NCBI GenBank assembly: GCA_001766655.1
Contig: MJCC01000012.1
Span: 408,123 to 472,122, forward strand
DNA: 64,000 nucleotides
Direction: 5' to 3'
Source of the DNA: Phytomonas francai
Lineage: Eukaryota > Euglenozoa > Kinetoplastea > Trypanosomatida > Trypanosomatidae
Shown piece after piece: positions 18,965-29,491 of this stretch. Every line of letters starts with the position of its first letter. Position 1 is the stretch's first letter. Below the pieces are notes generated by a model that saw nothing but the letters and a program-made list of their open reading frames with translations, was not told the DNA's origin and did not search any database. Both the position numbers and the translations under genes were made by a program.

Positions 18965-21900
18965 ATGCTTCGCCGTCGCGTCCTTAGAGTACGCATGGCG
19001 TGCTGGAGCGTCCCGCGCTCGGCGCTGTCGCAGTCGCGGCGCGGGGCCGTCCTCGACCGCACCACGGCCTCCCTCCAGGCCTACCACCCCCCCGGAAGCC
19101 AGGACCTGAACCTGCCCTGGTACCGCGGCCCCGCCCCCGACGTCCCCGCCGACGCCCTCCCGCTGTCAACCGCCGGTGTAGCTGTGGCGTCACCCCCCGC
19201 CCCCCCCTCCTCCCCCGTGGGCGCGGAGGCCGGGACGACGGCACCCCCGCCCGCCCCGCAGCCCGCGGCGTCCGGGCACGCGCGGGACGGCGTCCTGCGC
19301 GCGACGCCCGCGTGCCGCATGCCGGCCTCCCCCGGCCCCTTGCTCGACATCCGCATTGAGGACATCCTCAAGGTCGAGGCCACGCTCGCGTCGGAGCCGC
19401 TGCCCAAGGTGGTGCAGCTCCTGATCGACCCGAACGTGGAGGGCGTCGAGCGGATCACGGTGTCCGACTTCGCCGCGATGCAGCCGAAGCGGCAGCTCAC
19501 CGCGCTTGGTGGGAAGAAGGCGTGGCTGGAGTTCCTACTAGAAAGCCCGTACTACAAACAGGTCGTGCGGTTGTCAGCGGAGTCGCCCGCGTACGACCTG
19601 CGCGCACTACAGCAGGCAGGGATTCACACCCTCCACCAGTGGGCCGAGCGTCCGGCTACGGTGAGGGTGTCGGACCGCACCCGAAGCGCCCTCGAAGCGG
19701 CCATGGAGCAGAGCGTCTCAGCTTACATGAAGGAGGTTGTGCAGGTCGTGCGCATTAGCAATCAACACCGAGATCTACTCAACCAGTGGCTCTCGGATAT
19801 CATTGGGAAGTTTATTTTAGACTCTCTGAAGATCTCCGTTGAGTCTGCCTCCGCCGCGCTGCACAAACGTCGGAGTCAAAGCACAGGTGGGATCGAGCGC
19901 AAGGTAGGTGGAAGCGAAAGGTTAACCGATAGGGCGTCGCTATTCTCACCCAAAGGCGACGGTGGAGGTGAACTCAGTGCGCTCAATCTTCTCTTTGAAA
20001 GTGCTCATGAAGAGAGCCGTCGAAAACTCGCGAAGAGCCCCAGTGCAAACAGCAGTTCTGGAAGCAGCAGCCCAGTGCTACGTCCGGGAGAAGCCTGCAC
20101 GTTGGAGCACTACCACTTCTTCTTCCAGAAGGTTCTACAGAGTATGCAGCAGGACTATGCCTCCCAGCACGCCGGTGCTGGGGACTCACAAAGTGAAGCC
20201 GAGGTCCTCGAGGGGACCAACACCATCATAGCCACCGCCCTCACGCGGCTTCTCGAGCAGGCGGTCCAGCAAAACATCCCCGACGAGCTGAGGTTTCTAG
20301 AGGAAAACGGCTACCTTGCGCTAGATCGAGTTCCCGGGCTTCTGCGGCTGGCCGCGTCTTACCTACAGCTGCGCAGTATACCCGTCCGGCTTTTTGTTTT
20401 CCACAGCACCACAGAGGCGAGCACGCACGCGGCCGCGATGCTACCCGCCGCGTCAGAACGTAGCGGGACGGCAGGCGCGGAGGAGCCCTCGGCGAACCGT
20501 TCCATTTCCTTGGACGTGCCGGCCCCGACGTTCGCGCCAGGTACCTTTCTCTGCGGCTCTGAAAAAATGAACGTGACGCTGGGGCAGTGGACCGGCATGC
20601 CGGAACCACAGAGCTCGACCACGCCACAGTCCACGCCGGCCGCAGACCCAGTTGAGCAGGAGTACTTTTCCGTCCTCCGTCGCATGCGGCATCATATGGA
20701 TCAGCTGTCCATGATGTCCATAGACGATGTTCTCCAGAGGGCTGAGTGGCACGGGGCGAATGGATTCAGCGCGACGGAGGCGCTTGGTATGCGCCAGCTC
20801 TTTGGTCCTGCAAAACTCGTCGAGGATCGTTTGGTATCTCTGCTGCACTACAAACCCGCCTCTTCCGAGAACTCAATACATTTTATCGAGGCCGGGTACA
20901 ACTCCGGGAAGTCCGCGCTCTTGGAGCGTCTTAGTGGACGAATGCGTGCTGGGGAGAGGGCCGTTATTATTCGCTACAGCAGCACCGCGACGCCTTTTAT
21001 TCCGGACTTGGACGATCATCCTGTTGCCTTCGCGTCGCGCTTTTGGTTTCGCGTCGCATTGGCACTCTGCCCGTACCTCATCCGTACCGAGGGGCTGTTT
21101 AGCCGCGCACCGCGATGTGTGTTTTGGTGGGGAAATGCGAATAACTGGTCCTGGGAAGCCATTCAGCGTTTAATTCCGTCGGTCGGTCACTCTGGGTGGG
21201 TCCGGCGTGGCGGTGGTGAACATGCAGAGGCTGCCAAGCGGTTGTTGATGGAGCTTGGCGATGAGCCACAGCTTGGCGCGATTCTCGTCGATGATATGGA
21301 CCGTGTTCTTGATGCGATAGAGGCGAAGTGGGGGCCGCTGTGCGAGCAAGACTCATCTTTATCCGCCATATCCTTTGAGGAAGAGTTCACGGAGGCTGCG
21401 GACACCGCCGAGGACGAAGTGAGGCCCCGCAAGAGAGGCAAGACAAGCAGCAACGACGACAACGGCGAGGACAGCGGGGCGGTAGAGGGGAGGCGCGGCG
21501 CCACGAAGGCTCAGACCACCGAGGAGACCAGGATCGTGACCGAAGCACGTCGGCTGGCTCTCACAGAGGCTGAGCAGCAGCGGCGGCGGGAGTTGACCCT
21601 TGGGCTTAGCGGGGGGAGCAGCCTCGCGGGGACCGCCGTGGGAGATATGGTGACCTCGGCGCTAAGCAGGGTTACCACTGCGCTGGGCCAGGTCGATCTG
21701 GTTTTCACTGGGTCCCGCCTGAGCGCGTTCTTCCAAATCAGGTGCCCGGTCCCGGTCTTGCGCTACTTCGTCCCGATCGCAAATGGCGTGGGACTGCAGC
21801 AGCGGCTGCGCGTACTCCCGTTGTTGGCGGTCCTCCACGCCCTGCACCTGCGCTCGCGACTGGAGATGCCCGGCCTGCTGTACGAAGTGGTAAAGAACTG

Positions 21901-24367
21901 CCCTGGATTGATTGGCAGGGCGTTGGATCTTTTCCTGCTAGGGCGCGCGGCTCTACTTGACCTGCACCGTGGTCCCCCGCGCTTTTCGACACGCATGGTG
22001 GCGGCTTCGAGCGGTGGCCCTGTCAATACGACGTTAGGGGCCTCGCTGCTTCACAGTTACCTGCCGCAGGACCTTTTTGCCGAGCTTCCTATGCGCAACC
22101 ACCTCCTCCGCAACCCCCGACACGCACGGCGGCGTCTGGTAGAGTTGCTCCAGTCCCAGCTTAGCAGCCCAAGCGGCTACCTTAGCACGGGTATCGACAC
22201 AACCGCGCAGGATGAGCACGATGGCCTAGTGACCCGGCACAACCACACCGTCTCGCAGGTGCACCCCTTTGCCTTGCTTACCATCTTTGCTTACCAAGAC
22301 GCGCTCATGGACTCCTCGGCGACTTCGGCGGCGTCAAATCTTGGCGGCGGCGCTGCCACTTCAGCCCCATACGCGAACGAATCAAAGTTGGTCCGGGCCT
22401 GGGCTGAGGTCTGGGCTGAATACCGCAGCGTTGTTGGTGAGATCGCCACCACACCGGTGCGCAAACGTGACGCGATGCGGGTATTACTGCATGGCGCCCT
22501 CCTCCTGCGCTCCGCCGCCCTCGACGTCGCGCAGCTCGACCTCAACCTGAAGCTCCCCCCGTACGGCTTTCCCCTGCTAGCGACGCCTGTTCGTCTGAAA
22601 GGTAAGCACGCCCATGCCCCCGCGCCCGGCGGCGCGAACGGTGTGGACGTTGGTGCGGCGACGTCCGAGAGCGTCAAGAAGGCCGTCGCCGCGTACAAGT
22701 CCTTCTTCGCTCAGCACGGCGCACGACAGCGGGTGTACCCTTTTCGCCCGATGGTGGGGCTCAACCTGGGCTGCGAGGTGGTCCTCATGGCAGGCGCCAC
22801 GATGGGGCTCTACGACCTCGTGACAACCCCGGCGGAGCTGCGCGCCGCCGTCGGCCGCTTCGCCGAGGCCCTGCTCGGGGTGCTGCACCTCCTCGAGCGG
22901 CAGGTCCTGGCCCCGGAGAAGCTGCGACACGTGCAGTACGTCTCGGTCGTCTCCATGGATCAGCCCAAGGCGGCGGTGCCGAGCCTGGTCCCGATGCCTT
23001 TGTCGTTCCCCGCGGCCGAGATCACGGTGCCCTACTTCCTCGACTACCACGCCGTCTTCGAGGACGGCTTGATGGACCGGCTCCAGCGTCTGCAGGAGCC
23101 GCTCGGGATCACGAAAAAGTTCCGGACGCTGCACGACCTGATTGATGAGCTGGAGCGCCGTTATCAGGTCTCGGTGGTGCAGGAGGTAGTCGCCTCACAC
23201 GAGGAGCTGGAGTCGTTGTTCTCACCGACGCTGCTTCAATTAGTGCCAGACGCAACAGTTCTGCCGGCGTACAAGTCACCTGTAATCTCTGTAGATGATC
23301 TCATGGCAGAAGCCATGCTGAAGACCCATGACCGCGACGATGTTGCTGACAGAGATATACAGGTCAGTCTTCTCAACGCTGACGATGAAGATGACGACGT
23401 GCAAGAAGCGCTGCAGGATGAGGAGGCCCAGTCGGGCGCAGAGGTCGACGACATTGCTAGTGATCGACTTCTCTCGACCGATAGTCGCGCCTCATCACGT
23501 ATCCAGCAAGAGGTTCTGCTAGCTGATAATGAGGGCTTGCACGAGTCCGCGGAGCTGCTCGATGCGCTGCTAAACGATCAACTCGATGAGCTTATGGATA
23601 AGAGTCAGCAGAAGGCCGCCATGGCCACCACCGCGCAGGAGCTCCATCAGGACCTTCTCACCGAAAACGCCCTCAACTATAACCCAGCCCCGTCCTCCGC
23701 CTTCGGCACGGCGGCGAGCGGCAAAACGGGAGGCGCCCCCGCGGCGGGGTCGACCCTCAACCACCCCGCTAACAATCGGGGCCGAAGTGACATGGACGCC
23801 CTCGCGTGGCTGCACGATATCATCACCCCAGAGTCCCCTCTCACAGGTCTGGGTGGCGGCGCCACGCCAGCAAGCACCGCGCCTGCGGAGGCGGCGGCCA
23901 CCACCACCATAGCGCCAGACGGGCCCAACGGCCGCCCGGAGGCGGTTGAAAAGGGGAACCCCGCGGACGGTGAAGGGGGCCACGACGGAGAGGAGGAAAA
24001 GGGCTGGGCCGAGGCCCTGGCGGCCGGCGGCGTGGAGAACACCATGAATGAGGTCTTCCCGGTGACCGCGGCGAAGCGGAGGGCCCAGGTTGCCCGCCGC
24101 GCTGCCACCCCACACCGGGCCGCCAAGCGTCGCGCGCGCGACGAGGTCGCCCTGGATATTCAAAAGCTATTCAAACAAGCCGTGAATCGTCGGAACCAGT
24201 TGCGTAAAGAGACCATTAGCGCCGGCGCGAAGTCGTCTAAGTCCAAAAAAACCCTCCCGGGAAAGGGTGAGGAGAATAGTGGTGGTCGCCGGAAAGTAGC
24301 AGCAATGGGTGTAGCAAAAGGTAGGCCTCCCAAAAAAGTAGCAGCTGCTACCCGACGCAAACGCTAA
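18965..24367 (+). CDS. Large P-loop ATPase-core protein, paralogue A of a tandem pair
   Basis: The 1800-aa protein starts with MLRRRVLRVRMACWSV, a likely mitochondrial presequence and the first ATG after the predicted acceptor. An N-terminal module (about residues 140-290) contains DFAAMQPKRQLTALGG and an armadillo-like helical run. The core has a Walker A motif EAGYNSGKSALL (K649), a Walker B motif AILVDDMDRV (D776, D777) and a sensor-like strand VDLVFTGSRLSAF (about 910). This resembles AAA/STAND/ORC-type ATPases, though no family is certain. A C-terminal module (about 1150-1440) contains LLHGALLLRSAALD, YGFPLL and FSPTLLQLVPD. Long acidic and disordered stretches follow. The C-terminus is very basic and includes an AT-hook-like KGRPPKK. 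The next gene is its paralogue, which lacks the ATPase core. Function unknown; a mitochondrial nucleic-acid role is an inference. Confidence 0.85.
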   Translation: MLRRRVLRVRMACWSVPRSALSQSRRGAVLDRTTASLQAYHPPGSQDLNLPWYRGPAPDVPADALPLSTAGVAVASPPAPPSSPVGAEAGTTAPPPAPQPAASGHARDGVLRATPACRMPASPGPLLDIRIEDILKVEATLASEPLPKVVQLLIDPNVEGVERITVSDFAAMQPKRQLTALGGKKAWLEFLLESPYYKQVVRLSAESPAYDLRALQQAGIHTLHQWAERPATVRVSDRTRSALEAAMEQSVSAYMKEVVQVVRISNQHRDLLNQWLSDIIGKFILDSLKISVESASAALHKRRSQSTGGIERKVGGSERLTDRASLFSPKGDGGGELSALNLLFESAHEESRRKLAKSPSANSSSGSSSPVLRPGEACTLEHYHFFFQKVLQSMQQDYASQHAGAGDSQSEAEVLEGTNTIIATALTRLLEQAVQQNIPDELRFLEENGYLALDRVPGLLRLAASYLQLRSIPVRLFVFHSTTEASTHAAAMLPAASERSGTAGAEEPSANRSISLDVPAPTFAPGTFLCGSEKMNVTLGQWTGMPEPQSSTTPQSTPAADPVEQEYFSVLRRMRHHMDQLSMMSIDDVLQRAEWHGANGFSATEALGMRQLFGPAKLVEDRLVSLLHYKPASSENSIHFIEAGYNSGKSALLERLSGRMRAGERAVIIRYSSTATPFIPDLDDHPVAFASRFWFRVALALCPYLIRTEGLFSRAPRCVFWWGNANNWSWEAIQRLIPSVGHSGWVRRGGGEHAEAAKRLLMELGDEPQLGAILVDDMDRVLDAIEAKWGPLCEQDSSLSAISFEEEFTEAADTAEDEVRPRKRGKTSSNDDNGEDSGAVEGRRGATKAQTTEETRIVTEARRLALTEAEQQRRRELTLGLSGGSSLAGTAVGDMVTSALSRVTTALGQVDLVFTGSRLSAFFQIRCPVPVLRYFVPIANGVGLQQRLRVLPLLAVLHALHLRSRLEMPGLLYEVVKNCPGLIGRALDLFLLGRAALLDLHRGPPRFSTRMVAASSGGPVNTTLGASLLHSYLPQDLFAELPMRNHLLRNPRHARRRLVELLQSQLSSPSGYLSTGIDTTAQDEHDGLVTRHNHTVSQVHPFALLTIFAYQDALMDSSATSAASNLGGGAATSAPYANESKLVRAWAEVWAEYRSVVGEIATTPVRKRDAMRVLLHGALLLRSAALDVAQLDLNLKLPPYGFPLLATPVRLKGKHAHAPAPGGANGVDVGAATSESVKKAVAAYKSFFAQHGARQRVYPFRPMVGLNLGCEVVLMAGATMGLYDLVTTPAELRAAVGRFAEALLGVLHLLERQVLAPEKLRHVQYVSVVSMDQPKAAVPSLVPMPLSFPAAEITVPYFLDYHAVFEDGLMDRLQRLQEPLGITKKFRTLHDLIDELERRYQVSVVQEVVASHEELESLFSPTLLQLVPDATVLPAYKSPVISVDDLMAEAMLKTHDRDDVADRDIQVSLLNADDEDDDVQEALQDEEAQSGAEVDDIASDRLLSTDSRASSRIQQEVLLADNEGLHESAELLDALLNDQLDELMDKSQQKAAMATTAQELHQDLLTENALNYNPAPSSAFGTAASGKTGGAPAAGSTLNHPANNRGRSDMDALAWLHDIITPESPLTGLGGGATPASTAPAEAAATTTIAPDGPNGRPEAVEKGNPADGEGGHDGEEEKGWAEALAAGGVENTMNEVFPVTAAKRRAQVARRAATPHRAAKRRARDEVALDIQKLFKQAVNRRNQLRKETISAGAKSSKSKKTLPGKGEENSGGRRKVAAMGVAKGRPPKKVAAATRRKR

Positions 24368-25560
24368 AGAGTTCATACAGGGAAGCCGGGAAGAAAGGGG
24401 ACGCACGATACCTCTTCGTTTGTGTACCAGTTTACTAAACGATAAAGTACATCCATAGGACGTTATTGAGCCCTATTGGATACACCCTTAGGAGGTGTAT
24501 CTGTTTCCTCCGTGATTAACCCTATTTTCTCTTTTAGTTCCTTTCTCTCTTTGCACTTGCTACCAAACGGGGCGGGTGGGAGGGAAGGTCATGCTCCTTA
24601 TTACCTTATGCTCTGGTTTCAAATCCATATGGAATTGCTATAGAAGCACTTCTCCACACCAAAAATTAACTCTCCCTTTTGTAAGGGAGACTAGGGCGGA
24701 ATTGTTGGATGATTTATCAAAGTATATTTTTTAGTTATCTATTTGTAACTTCGTTTAGCTTGTGTCATATGTGCAGCTGCTGGGGTGAGGGTGGGGGGCA
24801 TAGAAACAAAAGGAAGGGTTCATAATAAATGAGATTGTATCAAATAAAAATAGTCTGTATCGTGCCTTTTTTACTTTTGGAGGGTTGTTAGTTGGTTTAT
24901 TGTATGATTTATGTGTGTTCTTTTACTTCCCCCGTCCCCCCCCCCCTCTCTCTCCACCCTGCTTCAAGAAGTTTTTCCATGATATGGATCTTAACTCTGT
25001 CGTTACCATATCCTACCATATTCCCCATGAGCAATATCATTAGATATATTTGTAACCTTATAGAATTAGAAAGGAGGATTTGAGGCGTGCAAGATCAATA
25101 TTTTGTGAGACATGAGCCGCTATTGGCTATGGGTAGGTCTCTCAAGTCTTGTGTTTTTTTTCCCTAAATCATATTTTGATTTGTTATCATGTCACGTTAC
25201 TTGGCTCCTCCCCTCTGTTAACTACTACATTAGTTGCTCATAAGAGGGGTAAAAATCCTACACATAGAGAAATAAATTCTACGGTATAATTCGTTGAGAA
25301 CAATTTATGTATCTCTTTCTTTCGGTATAACACCGAAAAAGAAAAAGATAGAGGTAAGAGGAAAAGTGTCAAGCACTTTTTCAGTATTTTTAGATACTTT
25401 GCTTGGGGAAGAGGCTAGCGTCCTTGATCATCTTTTGAAATGTAGTCTGCCGAGTAAATGAAACGCACCCCACCCTTTTTTCCACCCCTTGTGTAGATAT
25501 TGTAGATTTTGGAAGCACAGCACACACATACACACGCATATATATAGGGAAGGAGGAAGC
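24368..25560 (+). other. Intergenic region between the ATPase-family paralogues
   Basis: About 1.2 kb of AT-rich DNA with C- and T-rich stretches near 24930-24960. No gene or sequence shared with the paralogues was noticed. A TA/CA-rich simple sequence precedes the next start. Confidence 0.5.
25466..25496 (+). promoter_or_regulatory. Predicted spliced-leader acceptor for paralogue B
   Basis: A C/T-rich tract ends in GTGTAG at 25496. The first ATG after it is 25561, the MLRRRV start shared with the upstream paralogue. This supports 25561 over the internal ATG at 25778. Inferred. Confidence 0.5.
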
Positions 25561-28500
25561 ATGCTTCGTCGTCGCGTGCACAATGTCGCTATTAGTAAGC
25601 ACCCTATTCATCATTGGGGGCCCTTCGCTAGCTCGGTGACGCCACCCACAACGGGGGCGACGCGGGGCCTGTTCCTCCCGTTGCGCAGGACCGCGGCGCT
25701 TTTTTCCTGCACCCCCTCGCTACGGGCCCCGTTGCAGTTCCCCAAAGCCCGCCTCGCCCCCTCCAAAGTCGGCAGGGATGTCCCCAGTCGCGCGGAGACG
25801 ACGCCCCCCCCCCCCCCCCGCGGCCTCGTCTTCGGTAACGACGGGCCGGCCCGCCGCGCTGCCGGCAAACCCGTACGAGTGCCCTGTCGACGCTGTGCTC
25901 GAGCCCAACCTCGCCGGGACGACCGGTGCCCCGCCGTCCACGCTGCGGGAGCTCGTGCATCTCTTGTTGGATCCCTCGGCGGCGGGGGTGGAGGAGGTCG
26001 GCCTCGGCGCCTTTGCCGCGATGGTGCCAAAGCGACAGCTCGCCGCTGTGGGGGGGTGCAAGGAGTGGCTGGAGGTGCTCCTCGGGAGCGAGCACTACCA
26101 GGCCTCCAAGGACGCCCGCGCGTTGCGCCTGGCCGGGATTGTTTCCCTCGGACAGTGGGAGGCGCATCGAGACCGCGTGGCGATATCCGCGTACTCGCGG
26201 GGCCTGCTAGAGCAGGCATACTACACCATCACGCGGAGCCCCAAACAGCAGCAAGGGAATGAAGTGCTGGAGTGGCTCTCCAAGACTATTCACCGCGCAA
26301 TCGTTGAGGAGCTCATGCCTTCATTGTCTGGTGAAGCCTCCTCGAAGGGGTTATCGGGTAGCCAACAGCAGCTCGTAATGCCACTCCTGACCGCGGCAGC
26401 CTCGATCACGGGAGCGGGGGAGGGAAAAGGAGCCGGCACGGGAAGCGTGACTCCTCCCGTAGAAGGGGCTGCCGTAGAAGAAAGCATTAACAACACAAGT
26501 GGAAACAGTGTGGAAGTGTCAAAGCCAGTTGAAAATATTGAACAAGGCCCCAAACTCCACAAAAAGCATAGCCCTACTGTTGGGAAAGGATTATCCGAAC
26601 CTCATGACGTGACGGAGGAGTCAGCCCCACTCGCACCACGTCGGGGAAAGAAGAGGCATGCGAGAGCGTCCTACAACAAGATGAAGGAGCTGACAGTGGA
26701 AAACACACCTCAGGGTAAGGAGGACCATCGTCCTCCCGTTGAAGTGGGGGAGGAGGAGGGGGCTACCGATAACGTTTCAAAGAAAAGTCGGGCAGCGGCG
26801 TCAGCGTCAGCGCTAGCAGATCCACCTACCGCCGCAGGTGATCAAGATGATATCGATGTGCAAGAAGAGGAGGAGTACGAAGAGGTCGAAGAGGAGATTG
26901 AAGAGGAAGTCTCAGATCAGGATCTCAAGGTGGCATACGAGGGGGAAGAAGGAAGAGATACCCCGGCGGCGGCGTCTTCTGCGGGTGAGCCCAGTGCTGA
27001 TCCCAAGGCAGAGATGAAGTTGGCAAGACTAGCGGAGCTGATGCTCAGCCAATTCAACAGCGCTGACGGTTACTTGCATCTACCCGAGAAGGAGATACGG
27101 ACCGATGAAAAGAACGGGTATGTTGTGGTCATCGATGAGGACACCGCACAGGTCGATCCTCTGGGTCTTTTCAGCTCATACCACGCCGTCGAAGTCTCCG
27201 AGGAGAGCCCGATCGAAGTGCGGGCTCTCAAACAGACCTGGTCTGCCTTCAACTACCACCAGATAGCGATGGAGGAGGCAAAAGATGAGGCCACGATGAA
27301 TTTTCATCGGCAGAAAGGGGTCGATGTGCTCGTACACGGGGCGCTTCTGATGCGTGCGATCTCGCGCGGCGGCGAGATTGACCTGAACTACGCCTCTTCT
27401 CTCCCGTCCTACGGCTTTCCTTTGCTCTCCTCCGACCCGCGCCCCTTTGGAGCGAAGCGCCCACGCAGCTCACCGCACACCGATATGACATTCATGTCGG
27501 TCGACGCCGCCGGGCTGGCCTTCAAGAAGTACTTTGCAAAGAAAGAGGTCCGGGCGACGCCGTTCCGACCAAAGGTGGACTTCAACGCCGGCTGTGGGGT
27601 AGCCCAGCTTGTGGGATCCGCACTTCACCTGTACGAAACCTCGCTTAAGGAAAGCGTACAGGAGGGGGAGGTGCGGCCGCGCTTCGCGGAGGCGATGCTA
27701 GGGGTGTTGAACCTCGTGCGCAGCAAGGTCCTGCCGCGTCTGAGTTTGGTGGAGTACCACGTGATCGTGACCTCCTTGCCGGCAACGGCGGCCGGGGAGG
27801 AGTACGTGGACAACAACGAGATCATGTCGCCCACCACGATCGTGAGTATCGACCTCACGGGGCCCTTCACGAGTGCCGAACGCGCGCGCCTCGAGGCCTT
27901 GGGCGAGCCGCTTGGATTCAACGCCGAACAAATCCACGAGTTCACGTGTGTGGAGGACATCATCTCTGAGCTCGAGCACGCCGGCGTGTCCGTCGTGCAT
28001 GACCTGCTGCAAAACCGCGATGATCTGGAGTCTTTGTTAACGCCTACTCTCGTCGAGCTGCTTCCGGATGAAAACGCCTCCGATAACAACGAGGCTGCAG
28101 CCGAAGCTGAGGACGAGGAACCAGCTCCGGAGGAAGAGGAGGAAGAGGTCGAGGAGGAGGAGGAGGCGGAGGAGGAGGAAGAGGAGGAAGAAGACGCGAC
28201 CCCCACAGCGCCGCCGGCCGTGGCGGCGGGTAAAAAAGAGCACGCCTTCACGACAAGCTCCGGCAATCACCACAACGCGAACAACAGACAGCGAAAGGGT
28301 AGTGGGCCCGTCGCCGCCGCGCCGCCGAGCGCGGCGCACGAGCCCATCGACGAACTCACCCAGGAGGAGGACGAGCTTTACCGCCGCATGCTGGAGGAGG
28401 AGCTGGAGGAGACCCCTGAGGGGAGGGGGGCGGCGGGGAAGAAGGAGCCCACGCCTGCCCCCCGTGCAGGCCCCGTCCAAGTGAAAGGGCCCGCATCGGT

Positions 28501-28978
28501 CACCGCCGCCGAGGAAGAGGAGGAGGAAGAGGTGGTGCGGGCGCCCGTCCTCCCGAAGGCCGCGCCTGGTCGAAAGGCCGTCCCGATCCTCGCCACGGCG
28601 TCCGCGCGGCGCCTGGGGCGGGCCCCCGTGAGGACGGGCGTGAGCAAAGTCGACGAGGTAGGCGAAAAAAGCGCGCCCTCGACGGCTCCGCGGTCCGAAC
28701 TGGCCCTGCCGAAGCGTTCGATCGGAGGAGGGCTCGGCGCCCAGCCTCTGGAGGGGGCTGTCACGCAGGATGGGTTCCCACATCGCCCGCCCCCGCGCTC
28801 AGGGGGCCCCCTGAAAGAGGAGGGAAGGGAAGGGTCTTACCATGGCTCGAATAGCGCTGTAAACCCGCCGATTGAGAAAGTTGCGCACGCAAAGGACGCC
28901 CACGCCGCGCGGCCAGTCCCCATCGAGAACCAAGAGCAGTGGTTTAAGAAGAAACCGAAGCGGCGCCACTTCCCCTAA
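25561..28978 (+). CDS. ATPase-less paralogue B, with an apparent frameshift in a C16 tract
   Basis: The start at 25561 encodes MLRRRVHNVAIS, matching the first residues of the upstream paralogue. The frame then runs into 16 consecutive C (25804-25819), and the long downstream frame is shifted by one base; a tract of 15 C would make one continuous ORF of about 1138 codons. Downstream, the N-terminal module (AFAAMVPKRQLAAVGG) and the C-terminal module (VLVHGALLMRAIS, YGFPLL, LTPTLVELLPDE) align clearly with paralogue A. The roughly 600-residue ATPase core is absent and replaced by acidic, disordered sequence with long Glu runs. The tail ends in a basic KKKPKRRHFP. The break may be a sequencing error, a polymorphic tract or a real inactivation. 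An internal ATG at 25778 would give 1066 aa without the presequence. Confidence 0.8.
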
Positions 28979-29491
28979 GGTGTACAAAATAGCTCTTCAG
29001 GCCCTTGTCATGCATCATTCTGAGGGAATGAGAGGAAGGGCATGACAACCGTTTTCTAGCATAGAGATATAGAATCTAGTGAATAACGATTATTAAATTA
29101 TTGATAGAGACAAGAGAGTACAAGGCGCATAGATTTTTTTGTGTTTTTGCCATTTATTTGGGAAAAAAGTGGGGTTAGGCGAATATATCTCAATAGTGTG
29201 GACTTTTATGGTTTGTTTCTTAATGTCCTTTCTTCCTCGGATAATGTACAATTTGAATTGACAAAATTCACTCTTTCCTCTCGTTTTCGTTCTCTCTCTC
29301 TCTCTATCGCTCTATCTCGATCTGGCGGAAGCAAAATCAATCAATCAAAAATATTACCACTAATAAGCAAAGGATTCCATCCACTTTATTATCTATCTAT
29401 AGCGAGCATTAGCGTTCAGCCTGCTAGTGCTTACTTTACCATCGCGAGCGCAGAGGGGGGTGCCTGACAGGTCTCACACGAGCGTGCAACG
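28979..29491 (+). other. Intergenic region, no gene seen
   Basis: AT-rich spacer. A CT-rich simple sequence at about 29275-29320 may act in trans-splicing of the next gene. The plus-strand ORF here starts without support and is low-complexity. Confidence 0.5.

Noticed and set aside
23570..24163. Minus-strand ORFs across the ATPase gene
   Set aside because: Long opposite-strand frames are expected in very GC-rich coding DNA; they lack domains and oppose the strand of every supported gene.
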